Shown in pieces: positions 33,734 to 42,524 of a stretch of DNA of 64,000 bases. Origin of the DNA: Bacteroidales bacterium (GTDB lineage: Bacteria > Bacteroidota > Bacteroidia > Bacteroidales > Marinilabiliaceae); contig CAAFWU010000047.1 of NCBI GenBank assembly GCA_900766825.1, positions 12,153 through 76,152 of the forward strand, written 5' to 3'. How positions within the stretch are numbered: the stretch's first letter is position 1; the number at the start of each line of letters is the position of its first letter. Made by a program: the position numbers and the translations under genes. Under the pieces are notes generated by a model, which searched no databases, was not told where the DNA came from, and saw nothing but the letters and a program-made list of their open reading frames with translations.

Positions 33734-35266
33734 ATGAAGCGAAGCTACATAAACAAGCTGAAACTAGTGAGTGCGCTAACACTCATGCTCTTGAGCACGC
33801 CACTGTGCATGACGGCCTGCAGCGATGACGATGATGATGACCCTGCCACCGAGCTGCCATCGGCATCGGGCGTTAAGTTGGAGTCGTCGGTCCCCGCCAA
33901 TGGGGCAACCGAGGTATATAAGTACATAAGCTCCATAGAGTTAACCTACACCGACGAGGTTAAATTTGTAAGCGGCGTCACAGCAACTTTCAACGGACAG
34001 AACGTAAATATTGTGAACTTTGTAAAGAGCGGCAACAAGGTGACCTTTAAGTTTCCCGACGGCACCACACTTGCCGACGGACAGAGCTACACCCTTTCCA
34101 TCCCCGAAGGTTTCTTTACAGACAAAAACGGAAATTCGGTTGCAGCCCATAGCGTAAGTTTCACCACCGCCGAAAAGAAAGCCCCAACCGAAAGAACCCT
34201 CTGCACACCCAACCCAATGGCGCAGACCGAGGTCATCTTCGAATATTTCAACTCGATATATGGCCAGAAAATCCTAACGGCCTCCATGGCCAACGTAGCC
34301 TGGAATTTTGACGAAGCCAACCTAATAAAGACGGCCACAGGCAAATATCCCGCCATTGCCACCATGGACTTCATCCAGATTTACACCAACCGCACCGATT
34401 GGGACAACCAATATTGGGTAGTTGACTACAGCGTGAGCAACGAGACCAAAGAGTGGGCTGCCAACGGAGGTCTCATTGGTGCATCGTGGCATTGGAGGGT
34501 GCCAGCAGAACGAGATCAGATCCCATCGAGCACCGCAAAGATGACAACCAGCAACAAAGAAACAGTCTTTAAGCCATCGAACATGCTCAAGGAGGGCACA
34601 TGGGAGCGCACCATTCGCAACACCGAATTGCCCATGATTGCCGACCGACTGCTGGCTCTGCAAGATGCTGGCATCACTGTGCTGTGGCGCCCATTTCACG
34701 AAGCCGCTGGTAACTTCCGCGACGACACTAACAACACAGGCAATGGTGCTTGGTTCTGGTGGGGATGCGAGGGACCCGAGGTCTACAAGGAGATTTGGAA
34801 GGATATGTTCAACTACTTCCGCGAGCGAGGCATAAACAACCTCATTTGGGTTTGGACCACCCAGACTGGCTACGACTATCGCAACGATAAAATAAGCACC
34901 GACAGCCAATGGTACCCTGGCGACGACTTTGTGGACATTGTGGGTCGCGATAAATATGGCGACACAGATAATTTGACCACAGATAAAATCCTAACCCAAT
35001 GCGCCGAGGAGTTCGCAGCCATTGTTGAGGCCTTCCCCAATAAGATGGTAACGCTGAGCGAGTGCGGTTCGGTACCCGACCTAAGTGCACAGTGGGCTGC
35101 AGGGGCACAATGGCTCTTTGCCATGCCTTGGTACGACTACGATGCCGACAATACAGCCAAATCGCTTGATAATCATTGCCATGCAAACACCACGTGGTGG
35201 AAGAATACGATGAATTTCGAGCAGTCGGTGGACCGCGATGCAGTTAAAGCGGCTCTGATGAATTAG
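33734..35266 (+). CDS. GH26 beta-mannanase, surface lipoprotein
   Basis: Glycoside hydrolase predicted to cleave beta-1,4-mannan chains at the cell surface. The 510 residues begin with a lipoprotein signal (LMLLSTPLCMTACS, lipid Cys29) directly followed by Ser-Asp6, the acidic export signal for the outer leaflet. An Ig-like (Big_5-type) domain occupies about 45-146. The GH26 barrel (about 155-500) has the acid/base Glu323 in VLWRPFHEAAGNF and the nucleophile Glu443 in VTLSECGS. No SusC/SusD partner is adjacent, so it may act outside a classic polysaccharide utilisation locus. A strong terminator follows. Confidence 0.92.
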   Translation: MKRSYINKLKLVSALTLMLLSTPLCMTACSDDDDDDPATELPSASGVKLESSVPANGATEVYKYISSIELTYTDEVKFVSGVTATFNGQNVNIVNFVKSGNKVTFKFPDGTTLADGQSYTLSIPEGFFTDKNGNSVAAHSVSFTTAEKKAPTERTLCTPNPMAQTEVIFEYFNSIYGQKILTASMANVAWNFDEANLIKTATGKYPAIATMDFIQIYTNRTDWDNQYWVVDYSVSNETKEWAANGGLIGASWHWRVPAERDQIPSSTAKMTTSNKETVFKPSNMLKEGTWERTIRNTELPMIADRLLALQDAGITVLWRPFHEAAGNFRDDTNNTGNGAWFWWGCEGPEVYKEIWKDMFNYFRERGINNLIWVWTTQTGYDYRNDKISTDSQWYPGDDFVDIVGRDKYGDTDNLTTDKILTQCAEEFAAIVEAFPNKMVTLSECGSVPDLSAQWAAGAQWLFAMPWYDYDADNTAKSLDNHCHANTTWWKNTMNFEQSVDRDAVKAALMN

Positions 35267-35291
35267 GAGATTACATATTATTATAAGGCAT

Positions 35292-35343
35292 AGACTCAAC
35301 CCATTAGGCTCTGTGAGGAGCTAATGGGTTGAGTCTGTTTTTT
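35292..35343 (+). terminator. Terminator of the GH26 gene
   Basis: A 15-bp perfect stem (GACTCAACCCATTAG, 35293-35307, with 35321-35335), a 13-nt loop and six T residues. The following 240 bp up to the next promoter hold no gene; a CCCCCAAAAGGGGG palindrome lies near 35498-35511. Confidence 0.9.
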
Positions 35344-35582
35344 GTGGCTGGTAGTTATTTAGGCAAGAATTAGCTGACATTGGAGCAATAAATTTAAGAT
35401 ACTATTCAAACATAGTGCGGATGGACCCAGAGGGGTGAAATTGGAAAAGAAACGAGTGCGTATCAGATGATTAGGGACTAACAAGATACTATTTGTACCC
35501 CCAAAAGGGGGAAACAGTGGGCAAAAGGGTGTAATTAACTGAATTAATGTAACACAATCGGTCTTAATTTAGGATTTTTTAG

Positions 35583-35590
35583 TAACTTTG
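35583..35590 (+). promoter_or_regulatory. -7 box (TAACTTTG) for the DJ-1 gene pair
   Basis: Perfect TAnnTTTG element, predicting a leader of about 150 nt before the ATG at 35746. Confidence 0.6.
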
Positions 35591-35745
35591 TACCTACTCC
35601 AAACATCTCACACTGACCACTGCGCTGAGCATAGCAACGAGCAAACGGTTGCACAAGTGTTCGCCTCATACACCAGTTGTTACGGTTAGTGGAGAGATAA
35701 AGAGGAGACACAAAACACATCCAACAACAAAAACAAAGAACAGAA

Positions 35746-36309
35746 ATGGCAAAGAAGGCATATATATTTTTGGCTGAGGGCTTTGAGGAGAGCGAAGCCT
35801 TGGTACCATACGACATCCTTGTCCGTGGCGGCGTGGACGTTACACTGGTATCGATTAGCAACAGCACAATGGTGACCAGTGCGCATCACGTAACTGTGGT
35901 GGCTCACACAACGCTTTTCGACATTCACGCCATCGATGGATTGGCCAATGCCGACTTGCTGATGCTGCCAGGTGGCATGCCTGGCTCCACCAACCTATGC
36001 CATTGCCAAATGCTGCGCGACGAACTACTCACCGCCAACAAGAGTGGTAAGATGTTGGCAGCCATATGCGCAGCACCTTTTGTTCTTGGTTCGCTCGGTT
36101 TGCTAAAGGGCAAGCAGGCAACATGCTACCCAGGTTTCGAGAAGGAACTGGAGGGTGCAACAGCAACGGGCGAACAGGTTGTGGTGGACGGCAACATTGT
36201 TACGGGCATTGGAGCAGGTGCCGCAGCCGAATTCGGTCTAACCCTACTAAGCTTGCTGACCTCGGACAAAGAGGCTGAGGCAGTGAAGCAAATGATAATC
36301 ATGAAATGA
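35746..36309 (+). CDS. DJ-1/PfpI-family protein (YajL/ThiJ type)
   Basis: A 187-residue cytosolic protein of the DJ-1 superfamily, members of which act as glyoxalases, chaperones or protein-repair enzymes. The conserved Glu15 is in AEGFEESEAL, the nucleophilic elbow Cys108 in MLAAICAAPFVLG, and the GG-turn in LMLPGGMPGSTNL. The length is typical of YajL. The stop codon overlaps the start of the following lipoprotein gene (ATGA), so the two are translated from one message, an unusual pairing of a cytosolic protein with a lipoprotein. Confidence 0.93.
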   Translation: MAKKAYIFLAEGFEESEALVPYDILVRGGVDVTLVSISNSTMVTSAHHVTVVAHTTLFDIHAIDGLANADLLMLPGGMPGSTNLCHCQMLRDELLTANKSGKMLAAICAAPFVLGSLGLLKGKQATCYPGFEKELEGATATGEQVVVDGNIVTGIGAGAAAEFGLTLLSLLTSDKEAEAVKQMIIMK

Positions 36310-37046
36310 ATCATCTGAAAATAAAGATGCTGAGTGCGAAGCAACATACCACGAAAAGTGTAAAGAGAGTGAGGGCGATAGGTATTATGGCTCTGGCTCT
36401 GTTGCAGTTTGCGCTGGCATCGTGCCACAGGAGTGCCAACAAGGAGACGTCGGACATTGCTGGAATTATACCAGCGCAGGGTGTGGACACCGAGATGCCC
36501 GCCATGGAGGCTCGCTACACCAATTGGCCCGACCCCGACACCATGCTAATCTATATTGACGACATGCGATATAAGGTGGCGAGCGATGGCAATGTAATTG
36601 CTCCCGATGGCAAAACAAAATTTTCATTGGGCAACGAAGGCAAGATTGAGCAACTATTTTTCTTGCAGATGGGGAACAGCCTTTTTCTCTTCTATTCGGA
36701 CGTGACGCCCAACGGAACGGCCAGTTTTGCCCGACGCATAGACTTGCCCACGGGGCGTGCCCTCTGGACAAGCGACGTTATGGGCGTGGCGCTGAGCAAA
36801 CCCATCATCAAGGGGCAGTTTGCCTATATTAGTTCGTTTGGTTTTGTGGGCAAACTGAAGCTAAAGAATGGTCAGTACGATTGGAAGTACACGAACCTAA
36901 ACTCAGCAGGACGATTTGAGAAGTTTCAGCATATTAAGTTTCCATCAAAACGCGAAGTTGTGTTTGTGGCACCTCACCCTTTCTCGCTCGAGAGCGACAC
37001 TGTGGTGATTAACGACATGACGGGCGAGATTATCAGAATGAACTAA
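36306..37046 (+). CDS. Lipoprotein of unknown function
   Basis: A 246-residue protein not recognised by family. A long basic n-region is followed by a lipoprotein signal (MALALLQFALASCHRSA, lipid Cys about residue 40); no acidic export signal follows, so it may stay on the periplasmic face. The mature part is mostly beta-strand with WPDPDTMLIYIDDMRYKVAS and pairs of Phe/Tyr-rich strands that could form a small propeller. The start ATG overlaps the DJ-1 stop codon by 4 bp, suggesting coupled translation. Confidence 0.72.
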   Translation: MNHLKIKMLSAKQHTTKSVKRVRAIGIMALALLQFALASCHRSANKETSDIAGIIPAQGVDTEMPAMEARYTNWPDPDTMLIYIDDMRYKVASDGNVIAPDGKTKFSLGNEGKIEQLFFLQMGNSLFLFYSDVTPNGTASFARRIDLPTGRALWTSDVMGVALSKPIIKGQFAYISSFGFVGKLKLKNGQYDWKYTNLNSAGRFEKFQHIKFPSKREVVFVAPHPFSLESDTVVINDMTGEIIRMN

Positions 37047-37235
37047 AGAAACAGAATTGAGGACATTTTAAACAGAGCAACGCAGGCAGATTGAATTTCA
37101 TAACAAAACAACCCATCGCAGTTTGTAAATTACACAGAAATTTTGTAATTTGGAGATAGGGAATGGAATAACCCTAAAAACTTAGAACAGAAGATTCGGA
37201 AAAAGGAAAAATGACCTGTAAAACGTTTGTTCGCT

Positions 37236-38591
37236 ATGTGCAAGAAGTTAGCATCGATGGCTGTCGTTATACTGGCCGCACTGCAGGGCATGGTCTTTGA
37301 TGCCTCAGCCCAATATAAGCTCACCCCCGACAGTGTGCTCTGCTACGGAAGCGATGGATTGGTAAAGAGGCGAGCACTATATAAATACGACACAGAGGGT
37401 CGCGAGATAGAGATAAGCAACTATACTATAGACCGACGGAGTGGTTCGTGGTGCGGCACCAACCGCGAGCAAGTGACCTACGATGCCTATGGCGACGTAT
37501 CGTCGCGCAGCACCTTCCGCTGGAACCAAACCAAAAGGAGTTGGACAAACGCCCGCATAGAGACCTTTGCCTACAACGACAACGGTCAGCAGACATCGGC
37601 AGAGTCTATGAAATGGAACGCCCAGTTTGGGCATTGGGTTGGCGAAAGCAAAACGGAGAACGAGTACGCCCCCACGGGTCTGATGACCAAATACATAACC
37701 TTTGCTTGGGACGATAACCGAAGCCAATGGAAGACCTTGTGGGCTCTGGAGATGACCTACGATGACAATTTGGGTCTGAAAACCAGCGAGACACGCAAGG
37801 TGTTCCGCTCAGGCAATTGGGTCAACGAACACAGAACCACGTTTGCCTACGATGCCGAGGGGCTGCTGACCGAGAGCGTATCGGCCGACTGGCGCAAAGG
37901 GGAGTGGGTGGAGAACGACAGCGTGAGAGTGAGCCGCACCCCAATGGAGGCTAATGGCGTCCGCAACGTAACCCTAAGCACCTATTTAGATAAGAAGCAG
38001 GGTGTGTGGAAACCCAACGAACGAAAAACAGAGGAGAGCGATGAGATGGGCAACGTAACCCTCTCGCGCACCGAGAGTTGGGACGGGACAGAGTGGAAAC
38101 TCGTGAGCCAAACAAAGGACGACATTGAGTACGACAGCGTGAAACGAATAGTGAAGCGCACCAGTTTTGTATGGACCGAAGGGCAGTGGATTGGCAAGGA
38201 AATGGTTGAGCGGAACTACAACGAGTTCAACGACTTGACCCTGAGCAAACACTACGTTTGGAATGCTGTGATAAACAATTGGCACGGCGAGCAATATAAC
38301 GTTATGGGCTACAACGAGGCTGGGGATATGACTCTGGACGAACACTTCCTATGGAACGAAAAGGAGAATAAGTGGGAGAACCAGCATAAGACATTTTACG
38401 TTTTCGACGCCAACCACAACAAAACGGAGGAACGGAGCGAGGCATGGAACAAGCGCAAGGGCGTTTGGGAAGAGTTTTTCAAGGCTCGCTACGAGTATGA
38501 GATGAATGCCGAGGGCTACATAACCACCACAGCCGAGTTTCACGAAGAGAATGGCGAGTGGAGGTTGTTTCAAAAGATGGAGTATTTATAG
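37236..38591 (+). CDS. Secreted protein made of YD/DUF3836-like beta repeats
   Basis: A 451-residue protein with signal peptide (LASMAVVILAALQGMVFDAS). Nearly all of the mature protein consists of about nine repeats of 40-45 residues with the pattern Y-D/N-x-x-G-x-x-T/L ... W-N/D-x-x-x-x-x-W-x-x-x (for example YNDNGQQTSAESMKWNAQFG and YNEAGDMTLDEHFLWNEKEN). The repeats should stack as beta-hairpins, similar to DUF3836 and distantly to YD/RHS wrapping repeats. It has no catalytic motif. The ATG at 37236 is preferred to an in-frame TTG at 37227. Probably a surface or periplasmic binding protein; ligand unknown. Confidence 0.78.
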   Translation: MCKKLASMAVVILAALQGMVFDASAQYKLTPDSVLCYGSDGLVKRRALYKYDTEGREIEISNYTIDRRSGSWCGTNREQVTYDAYGDVSSRSTFRWNQTKRSWTNARIETFAYNDNGQQTSAESMKWNAQFGHWVGESKTENEYAPTGLMTKYITFAWDDNRSQWKTLWALEMTYDDNLGLKTSETRKVFRSGNWVNEHRTTFAYDAEGLLTESVSADWRKGEWVENDSVRVSRTPMEANGVRNVTLSTYLDKKQGVWKPNERKTEESDEMGNVTLSRTESWDGTEWKLVSQTKDDIEYDSVKRIVKRTSFVWTEGQWIGKEMVERNYNEFNDLTLSKHYVWNAVINNWHGEQYNVMGYNEAGDMTLDEHFLWNEKENKWENQHKTFYVFDANHNKTEERSEAWNKRKGVWEEFFKARYEYEMNAEGYITTTAEFHEENGEWRLFQKMEYL

Positions 38592-38722
38592 GACCACGGA
38601 GGCAAACACATAGAAATAGAGAAGAGGTGCATGAGCATGATTGGCTTGTGCACCTCTGCTTTTTTTTACTTCAAGGAGCAGCTTTTAGTAGGTATGATGC
38701 ACTTGGCTGAGGGGATATGGGC

Positions 38723-38730
38723 TAACTTTG
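38723..38730 (+). promoter_or_regulatory. -7 box (TAACTTTG) for the DUF493 gene
   Basis: Perfect TAnnTTTG element with a TTGG at 38704-38707 in about the -33 position. It sets the start of the downstream gene at 38763, not at 38631. Confidence 0.65.
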
Positions 38731-38762
38731 CGTTAAGAACAGATACTAAAACCAAAAGAGTA

Positions 38763-39050
38763 ATGGAACAGAAACAGGTGAATGTTAAGGAGTCTGCAGC
38801 ACGCCTGCGCGAGCAACTGGATAAGATGCCTTGGCCACAGAACTACATGTTCAAATTTGTGCTGCCGAACGATAAGATGCGGTTGGATAAGTTGTTGGAG
38901 CTGCTGCCCAGCCACGGCAAGACAACGTTTGGGAATAGCAAGACGGGCAAATATGTGAGCGTGACTTGCGTTGCGTCTATGGCATCGGCGGAGGCTGTGA
39001 TGGAAGTTACAACAGCGGCTGTGGGAATAGAGGGAGTTATTTCTCTATAG
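38763..39050 (+). CDS. DUF493 (YbeD-like) protein
   Basis: A 95-residue cytosolic protein with an ACT-like alpha/beta fold: MPWPQNYMFKFVLPNDKMRL, then GNSKTGKYVSVTCVASMASA and a final VGIEGVISL strand, as in the YbeD/DUF493 family. E. coli YbeD has no firmly established role; its fold resembles allosteric regulatory domains. The start is placed at 38763 because the -7 box at 38723 lies inside the longer open frame. Confidence 0.82.
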   Translation: MEQKQVNVKESAARLREQLDKMPWPQNYMFKFVLPNDKMRLDKLLELLPSHGKTTFGNSKTGKYVSVTCVASMASAEAVMEVTTAAVGIEGVISL

Positions 39051-39122
39051 GAGAGGTTGAAGGATAGGGATATCTTAGGACACAGCGCAATACATTCAAA
39101 AGCAGATGATTAGAGAGAACGC

Positions 39123-40790
39123 ATGAGCAAAGTGGGAAGAATAATTGCGTGCCTTGGGCTGGTGTTTGCGCTCCTTGCTGAGAGAGACGCTGCGGCTCAG
39201 CAGAGGCTGCAACGGACATCGCCCGAGGCTCAGGGGGTGCCTTCGGAGTGTGTGGCAAGCTTTCTGGACTCGGTTCAGAGGGTTGCTGGGGCTGAGTTGC
39301 ATAGTTTGGTGCTTATGCGGCACGGGGCTGTGATTTCGGAAGCATACTTTGCTCCGTTTAGAGCCGAGGATGCTCACACGCTCTTCTCTGTTAGCAAGAC
39401 TTTTGTGGCTGCGGCTGTGGGCTTGTGCGTGGAGGATGGGCTGCTGGATGTAGACGATAGGCTGTGCGACATTTTGGGAAATTGTCCCAAGGGGGGAATT
39501 GAGGATGTGACTGTGGAACATTTGCTAACCATGACGGCAGGCATAAGCCCTTCGTTTACCTTGCGAGACACGTCGGAGCAATGGGTTCGAGACTATCTGC
39601 ATAGGCCTATGGCATCGGCTGCGGGCGGACAATTTGCCTATGACTCAATGGTTTCCTATTTGCTGTCGGCTGTGGTGAGCAAGGTGGCTGGTTGCTCGGC
39701 TTTGGAGCTGCTACAGAGGCGGCTCTTTGGACCAATGGGCATTGAGGAGGCGCATTGGGAGGTTAGCCCAGAGGGGATATCGTGCGGAGGATGGGGCCTA
39801 TGGCTTAGGGCGGAATCGCAAGCTAAGTTTGGACAGTTGCTGCTGCAAAGGGGACGGTGGAGTTTGGGTGACGGAGAGGAGCGGCAGTTGCTCTCAGCTC
39901 AGTGGGTGGACCAGATGATGGGGGTACGGGTGGACACTATGGGCTATGGTTTTCAGATGTGGCGATGCAAGAATTTGGGGACTATGCGTGCCGATGGGCT
40001 TCATGGACAGTTTATTATTGTGATGCCGAAAGAGGATATGGTGTGCGTTGTGAACCAATGCATTACTGCGGCTGCACCTGGACACGAGGAGATGCGTTTG
40101 CTTTTTGATAACGTAGCACGAAAGGTGAAGGATGGACCACTGGAGGAGAATAGGAGGGCTCTGCGGAGTCTAATGAGAATGGAGGAGGATTGCGCTGTGA
40201 GGCTGGAAATGGAGGATGATGGGGAATGGGAGAATTTTGGCAAGGTGGGGGAGGCGATGGAACAAGGTGCAGACTTGCAGATTAGCGTGGACACGGTGGC
40301 GAAGGGCGAGCTAAAGGCACGTGACTTTACGTGGACGGGGTTTAGACTCCGTAAGCGGGACAAGTCTCTGTGGCTGAGCATTGAGGAGACGGGGCATACC
40401 GAGCGGAAATGGACTGGGGAGTGGGATAGGCAGCCATTGGCGGAGGCTGTGGAGATGGAGTGCGGACAGGGGCAATGGGTGTACACAAAGGTGCCCAGAG
40501 AGGTGGTGCCTCACCCACGTGGGTCGGTGCGTGGGGCTTATGAGGGATTGCCTAATAGTCTGACGGTGGCAGCCCGATATGCGGTGAGGAAGGATGGGAG
40601 GCTAAGGATAGACCTATGTTTTGTGGACTGGATTAGCAGGCTGAGCATTGACATTGATGGGGAAACACAAGAGACCGCAAAGAATGGGAGACGGGAGAAT
40701 ATTGGGGAATGGGAGGTTAAATTGAGGATTGGGCTTAACTATAGGGTTCAAGGGGTTGAACTTAGGGGACGAATGAGGCTGGCGAGGTGA
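39123..40790 (+). CDS. Serine hydrolase of the beta-lactamase/PBP fold, secreted
   Basis: A 555-residue exported protein. The signal peptide (about 1-25, ending AAAQQ) is followed by a class C beta-lactamase-type catalytic domain (about 35-340). The SxxK motif is TLFSVSKTF (Ser89, Lys92), the second motif FAYDSMVSYLLS gives Tyr-x-Ser in place of Tyr-x-Asn, and the third motif is GLHGQFI (His-x-Gly type). This set fits esterase or peptidase-like members (family S12) better than true beta-lactamases. The C-terminal 200 residues form an unrecognised beta-rich domain (ESLWLSIEETGHTERK-like strands). Codon use is G-rich and T-rich compared with neighbours. Substrate unknown. Confidence 0.85.
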   Translation: MSKVGRIIACLGLVFALLAERDAAAQQRLQRTSPEAQGVPSECVASFLDSVQRVAGAELHSLVLMRHGAVISEAYFAPFRAEDAHTLFSVSKTFVAAAVGLCVEDGLLDVDDRLCDILGNCPKGGIEDVTVEHLLTMTAGISPSFTLRDTSEQWVRDYLHRPMASAAGGQFAYDSMVSYLLSAVVSKVAGCSALELLQRRLFGPMGIEEAHWEVSPEGISCGGWGLWLRAESQAKFGQLLLQRGRWSLGDGEERQLLSAQWVDQMMGVRVDTMGYGFQMWRCKNLGTMRADGLHGQFIIVMPKEDMVCVVNQCITAAAPGHEEMRLLFDNVARKVKDGPLEENRRALRSLMRMEEDCAVRLEMEDDGEWENFGKVGEAMEQGADLQISVDTVAKGELKARDFTWTGFRLRKRDKSLWLSIEETGHTERKWTGEWDRQPLAEAVEMECGQGQWVYTKVPREVVPHPRGSVRGAYEGLPNSLTVAARYAVRKDGRLRIDLCFVDWISRLSIDIDGETQETAKNGRRENIGEWEVKLRIGLNYRVQGVELRGRMRLAR

Positions 40791-40887
40791 TTATTTAAGT
40801 TTAATTTGCATCGTAGGGTTAATAATTATCGACATATTCGCAATAGATAACCAAAGAAACACAAACTATAAAGTTAGAAACAGACTG

Positions 40888-42159
40888 ATGAACACATCGA
40901 AAAAGTTACTCATTATGTCCTCAAAGTTAATGAGTTGGATTATTGCCGCTCTGGTAATCGTGACAACAAACATTGCCCCATGCAACGCACAGAGCAGCGA
41001 GGCAGCCAAGGTAGAGAAAGAGTTGCTTGCTGAGATTGCCGAACTAAAGAAGGGGTTGCCAGCCGAGGCGGTTAAAGATGTTATGTTCGTGGACAACGTG
41101 GAGTACAAGAGTGGCAAACTGAGCATGTATTTCACAATGACCGATAAAGGTGCAGGAATACTTAAGGCATTGAAAAACAGCTCGACCGAGGAATTAAAAA
41201 AGCTTGCCAAAAAGAGTATGTGCACCGACGAGGCATTTGGCGATTTCAGCCGAGGACTAAGCACAATTGGGGGTCAACTGGAGATTATCTACAGATATAA
41301 AGAGGATAAGGTTGTGATAACGCTAACTGCCGATGAACTACTCGAGGCACTGAAGGAGTCGCAGGAGAGGGCTGCCACTGGCAACGTGAGGGATGCAGAA
41401 TCTGGCATTGAAAAAGGGGAGATGGCTAACAACCTGATCGAGCAGGACCCAGAGACAATAGAGACCACGATAAAGCAAGCTATGGTGTACGCCAACAATA
41501 TGTGCCCAGTGGTATTGGTGAAAGATTTGCTTACAATGGACAGCGTGGTTTACAGAAATCATGAGGCCTATTATTACTACACATTTAGCGAGCACGGAGC
41601 CAATAATTTTGCTGCCATAAAGAGAATAAATAAAGAGGATTTTAAAAATGCCCTTACGTTGGAGTTGCGCCAAAACACTGCAGTGCGAAAGACAAGTTGG
41701 ATGTTGGGCAAAATTGGTGGTGCGTATCACTGCATATATAGATATGGGGGTGAGCAAGTGGAGTGCACACTGACTACTAAGGAGTTACTGAGCCTTGGCG
41801 AGGGACCAACAGACGCCACTACCAACCGCAACAAGAAGTTTGAGGAGAGGGCGAAACTGGAGGCTAAGCAATGCCCAATAGAGATTGAAAAGGGCCTTAC
41901 GATGGTGGACTGTACATTCGATGGAGACAATTTAAACTTCATTATAGAGTGTTCTCAGGACAAATTCGAGACGGTGCGAGAGAATGCAACATCTGTAAAA
42001 GGAAGCACTGCGTTGAAGTTGAACATCGACCGCACAATGACAACTTTTGTGGCCGACTGCAAGAAGTTCAAGGTGGACATAGCCTACCTGTTCATAGAGA
42101 AGAAATCGGACCGAATGATAAGGTTCATTTATGATACTGAGACAGGAAAGTTTGAGTAG
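40888..42159 (+). CDS. Secreted protein with three diverged copies of one domain
   Basis: A 423-residue exported protein I cannot assign to a family. The signal peptide ends near NIAPCNAQSS. The mature part divides into three segments of about 110-120 residues (about 42-155, 170-285, 297-420), each with the order: helix, D-x-V/M-x-F-V/M-D-x-V-x-Y (VMFVDNVEYKSGKLSMYFTM; LLTMDSVVYRNHEAYYYYTF; LTMVDCTFDGDNLNFIIECS), helix, and a closing I-x-Y-R/F-Y strand (LEIIYRYKEDKVVITLTADE; YHCIYRYGGEQVECTLTTKE; IRFIYDTETG). Internal triplication is clear; function is not. A similar pattern of repeated periplasmic domains occurs in ligand-binding proteins. Confidence 0.75.
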   Translation: MNTSKKLLIMSSKLMSWIIAALVIVTTNIAPCNAQSSEAAKVEKELLAEIAELKKGLPAEAVKDVMFVDNVEYKSGKLSMYFTMTDKGAGILKALKNSSTEELKKLAKKSMCTDEAFGDFSRGLSTIGGQLEIIYRYKEDKVVITLTADELLEALKESQERAATGNVRDAESGIEKGEMANNLIEQDPETIETTIKQAMVYANNMCPVVLVKDLLTMDSVVYRNHEAYYYYTFSEHGANNFAAIKRINKEDFKNALTLELRQNTAVRKTSWMLGKIGGAYHCIYRYGGEQVECTLTTKELLSLGEGPTDATTNRNKKFEERAKLEAKQCPIEIEKGLTMVDCTFDGDNLNFIIECSQDKFETVRENATSVKGSTALKLNIDRTMTTFVADCKKFKVDIAYLFIEKKSDRMIRFIYDTETGKFE

Positions 42160-42250
42160 ATATCCATCCGCAAAGCGATTTGGTGGTTTCTTCCCACTGC
42201 ACGTGTGTGGCCTCGCGCCAAAGTAACCTTATAAGAGTAACACATTAGAT

Positions 42251-42343
42251 ATGACAGCCGTGCGTTGCGAGTTCGACCTAACACGGCACCACCATGCGCT
42301 GACCGATGCCGAGGCTTGCACTGCCATTGCGCTTAAGATTTAG
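42251..42343 (+). pseudogene. C-terminal remnant of a DnaQ-like (DEDDh) 3'-5' exonuclease
   Basis: A 30-codon frame containing FDLTRHHHALTDAEACTAIA, the Exo III region of DEDDh exonucleases, where His and Asp of HxAxxDA bind the catalytic metals. Only this end of the gene is present; the upstream 70 bp do not restore the frame. It is most likely the decayed 3' end of a 3'-5' exonuclease gene of the PolC-epsilon type, left after a deletion or insertion. There is no sign that it is translated. Confidence 0.6.
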
Positions 42344-42496
42344 TAGAGAGTGAGAGAAAGGAGAAATAGAGTTTAGAGCGAACTGTATGATTTGCCAATA
42401 TACAATATAAAGGAGACAATAAGAAAAAGGGTTGGAAAAGGATATGCTAAAAGAGATAAGGGCTCGGGGTATGGTAAAGAGTACTAAAAAAATGAC

Positions 42497-42504
42497 TACA
42501 TTTG
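42497..42504 (+). promoter_or_regulatory. -7 box (TACATTTG) for the thioredoxin-fold lipoprotein
   Basis: TAnnTTTG match 21 bp before the ATG at 42525. It lies inside a longer open frame that starts at 42432, which it argues against. Confidence 0.65.
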
Positions 42505-42524
42505 CATCCCAAATCATTTCGTTA

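Noticed and set aside
34322..34909. A 195-codon antisense frame within the GH26 gene
   Set aside because: Antisense shadow; the GH26 catalytic Glu motifs are on the plus strand.
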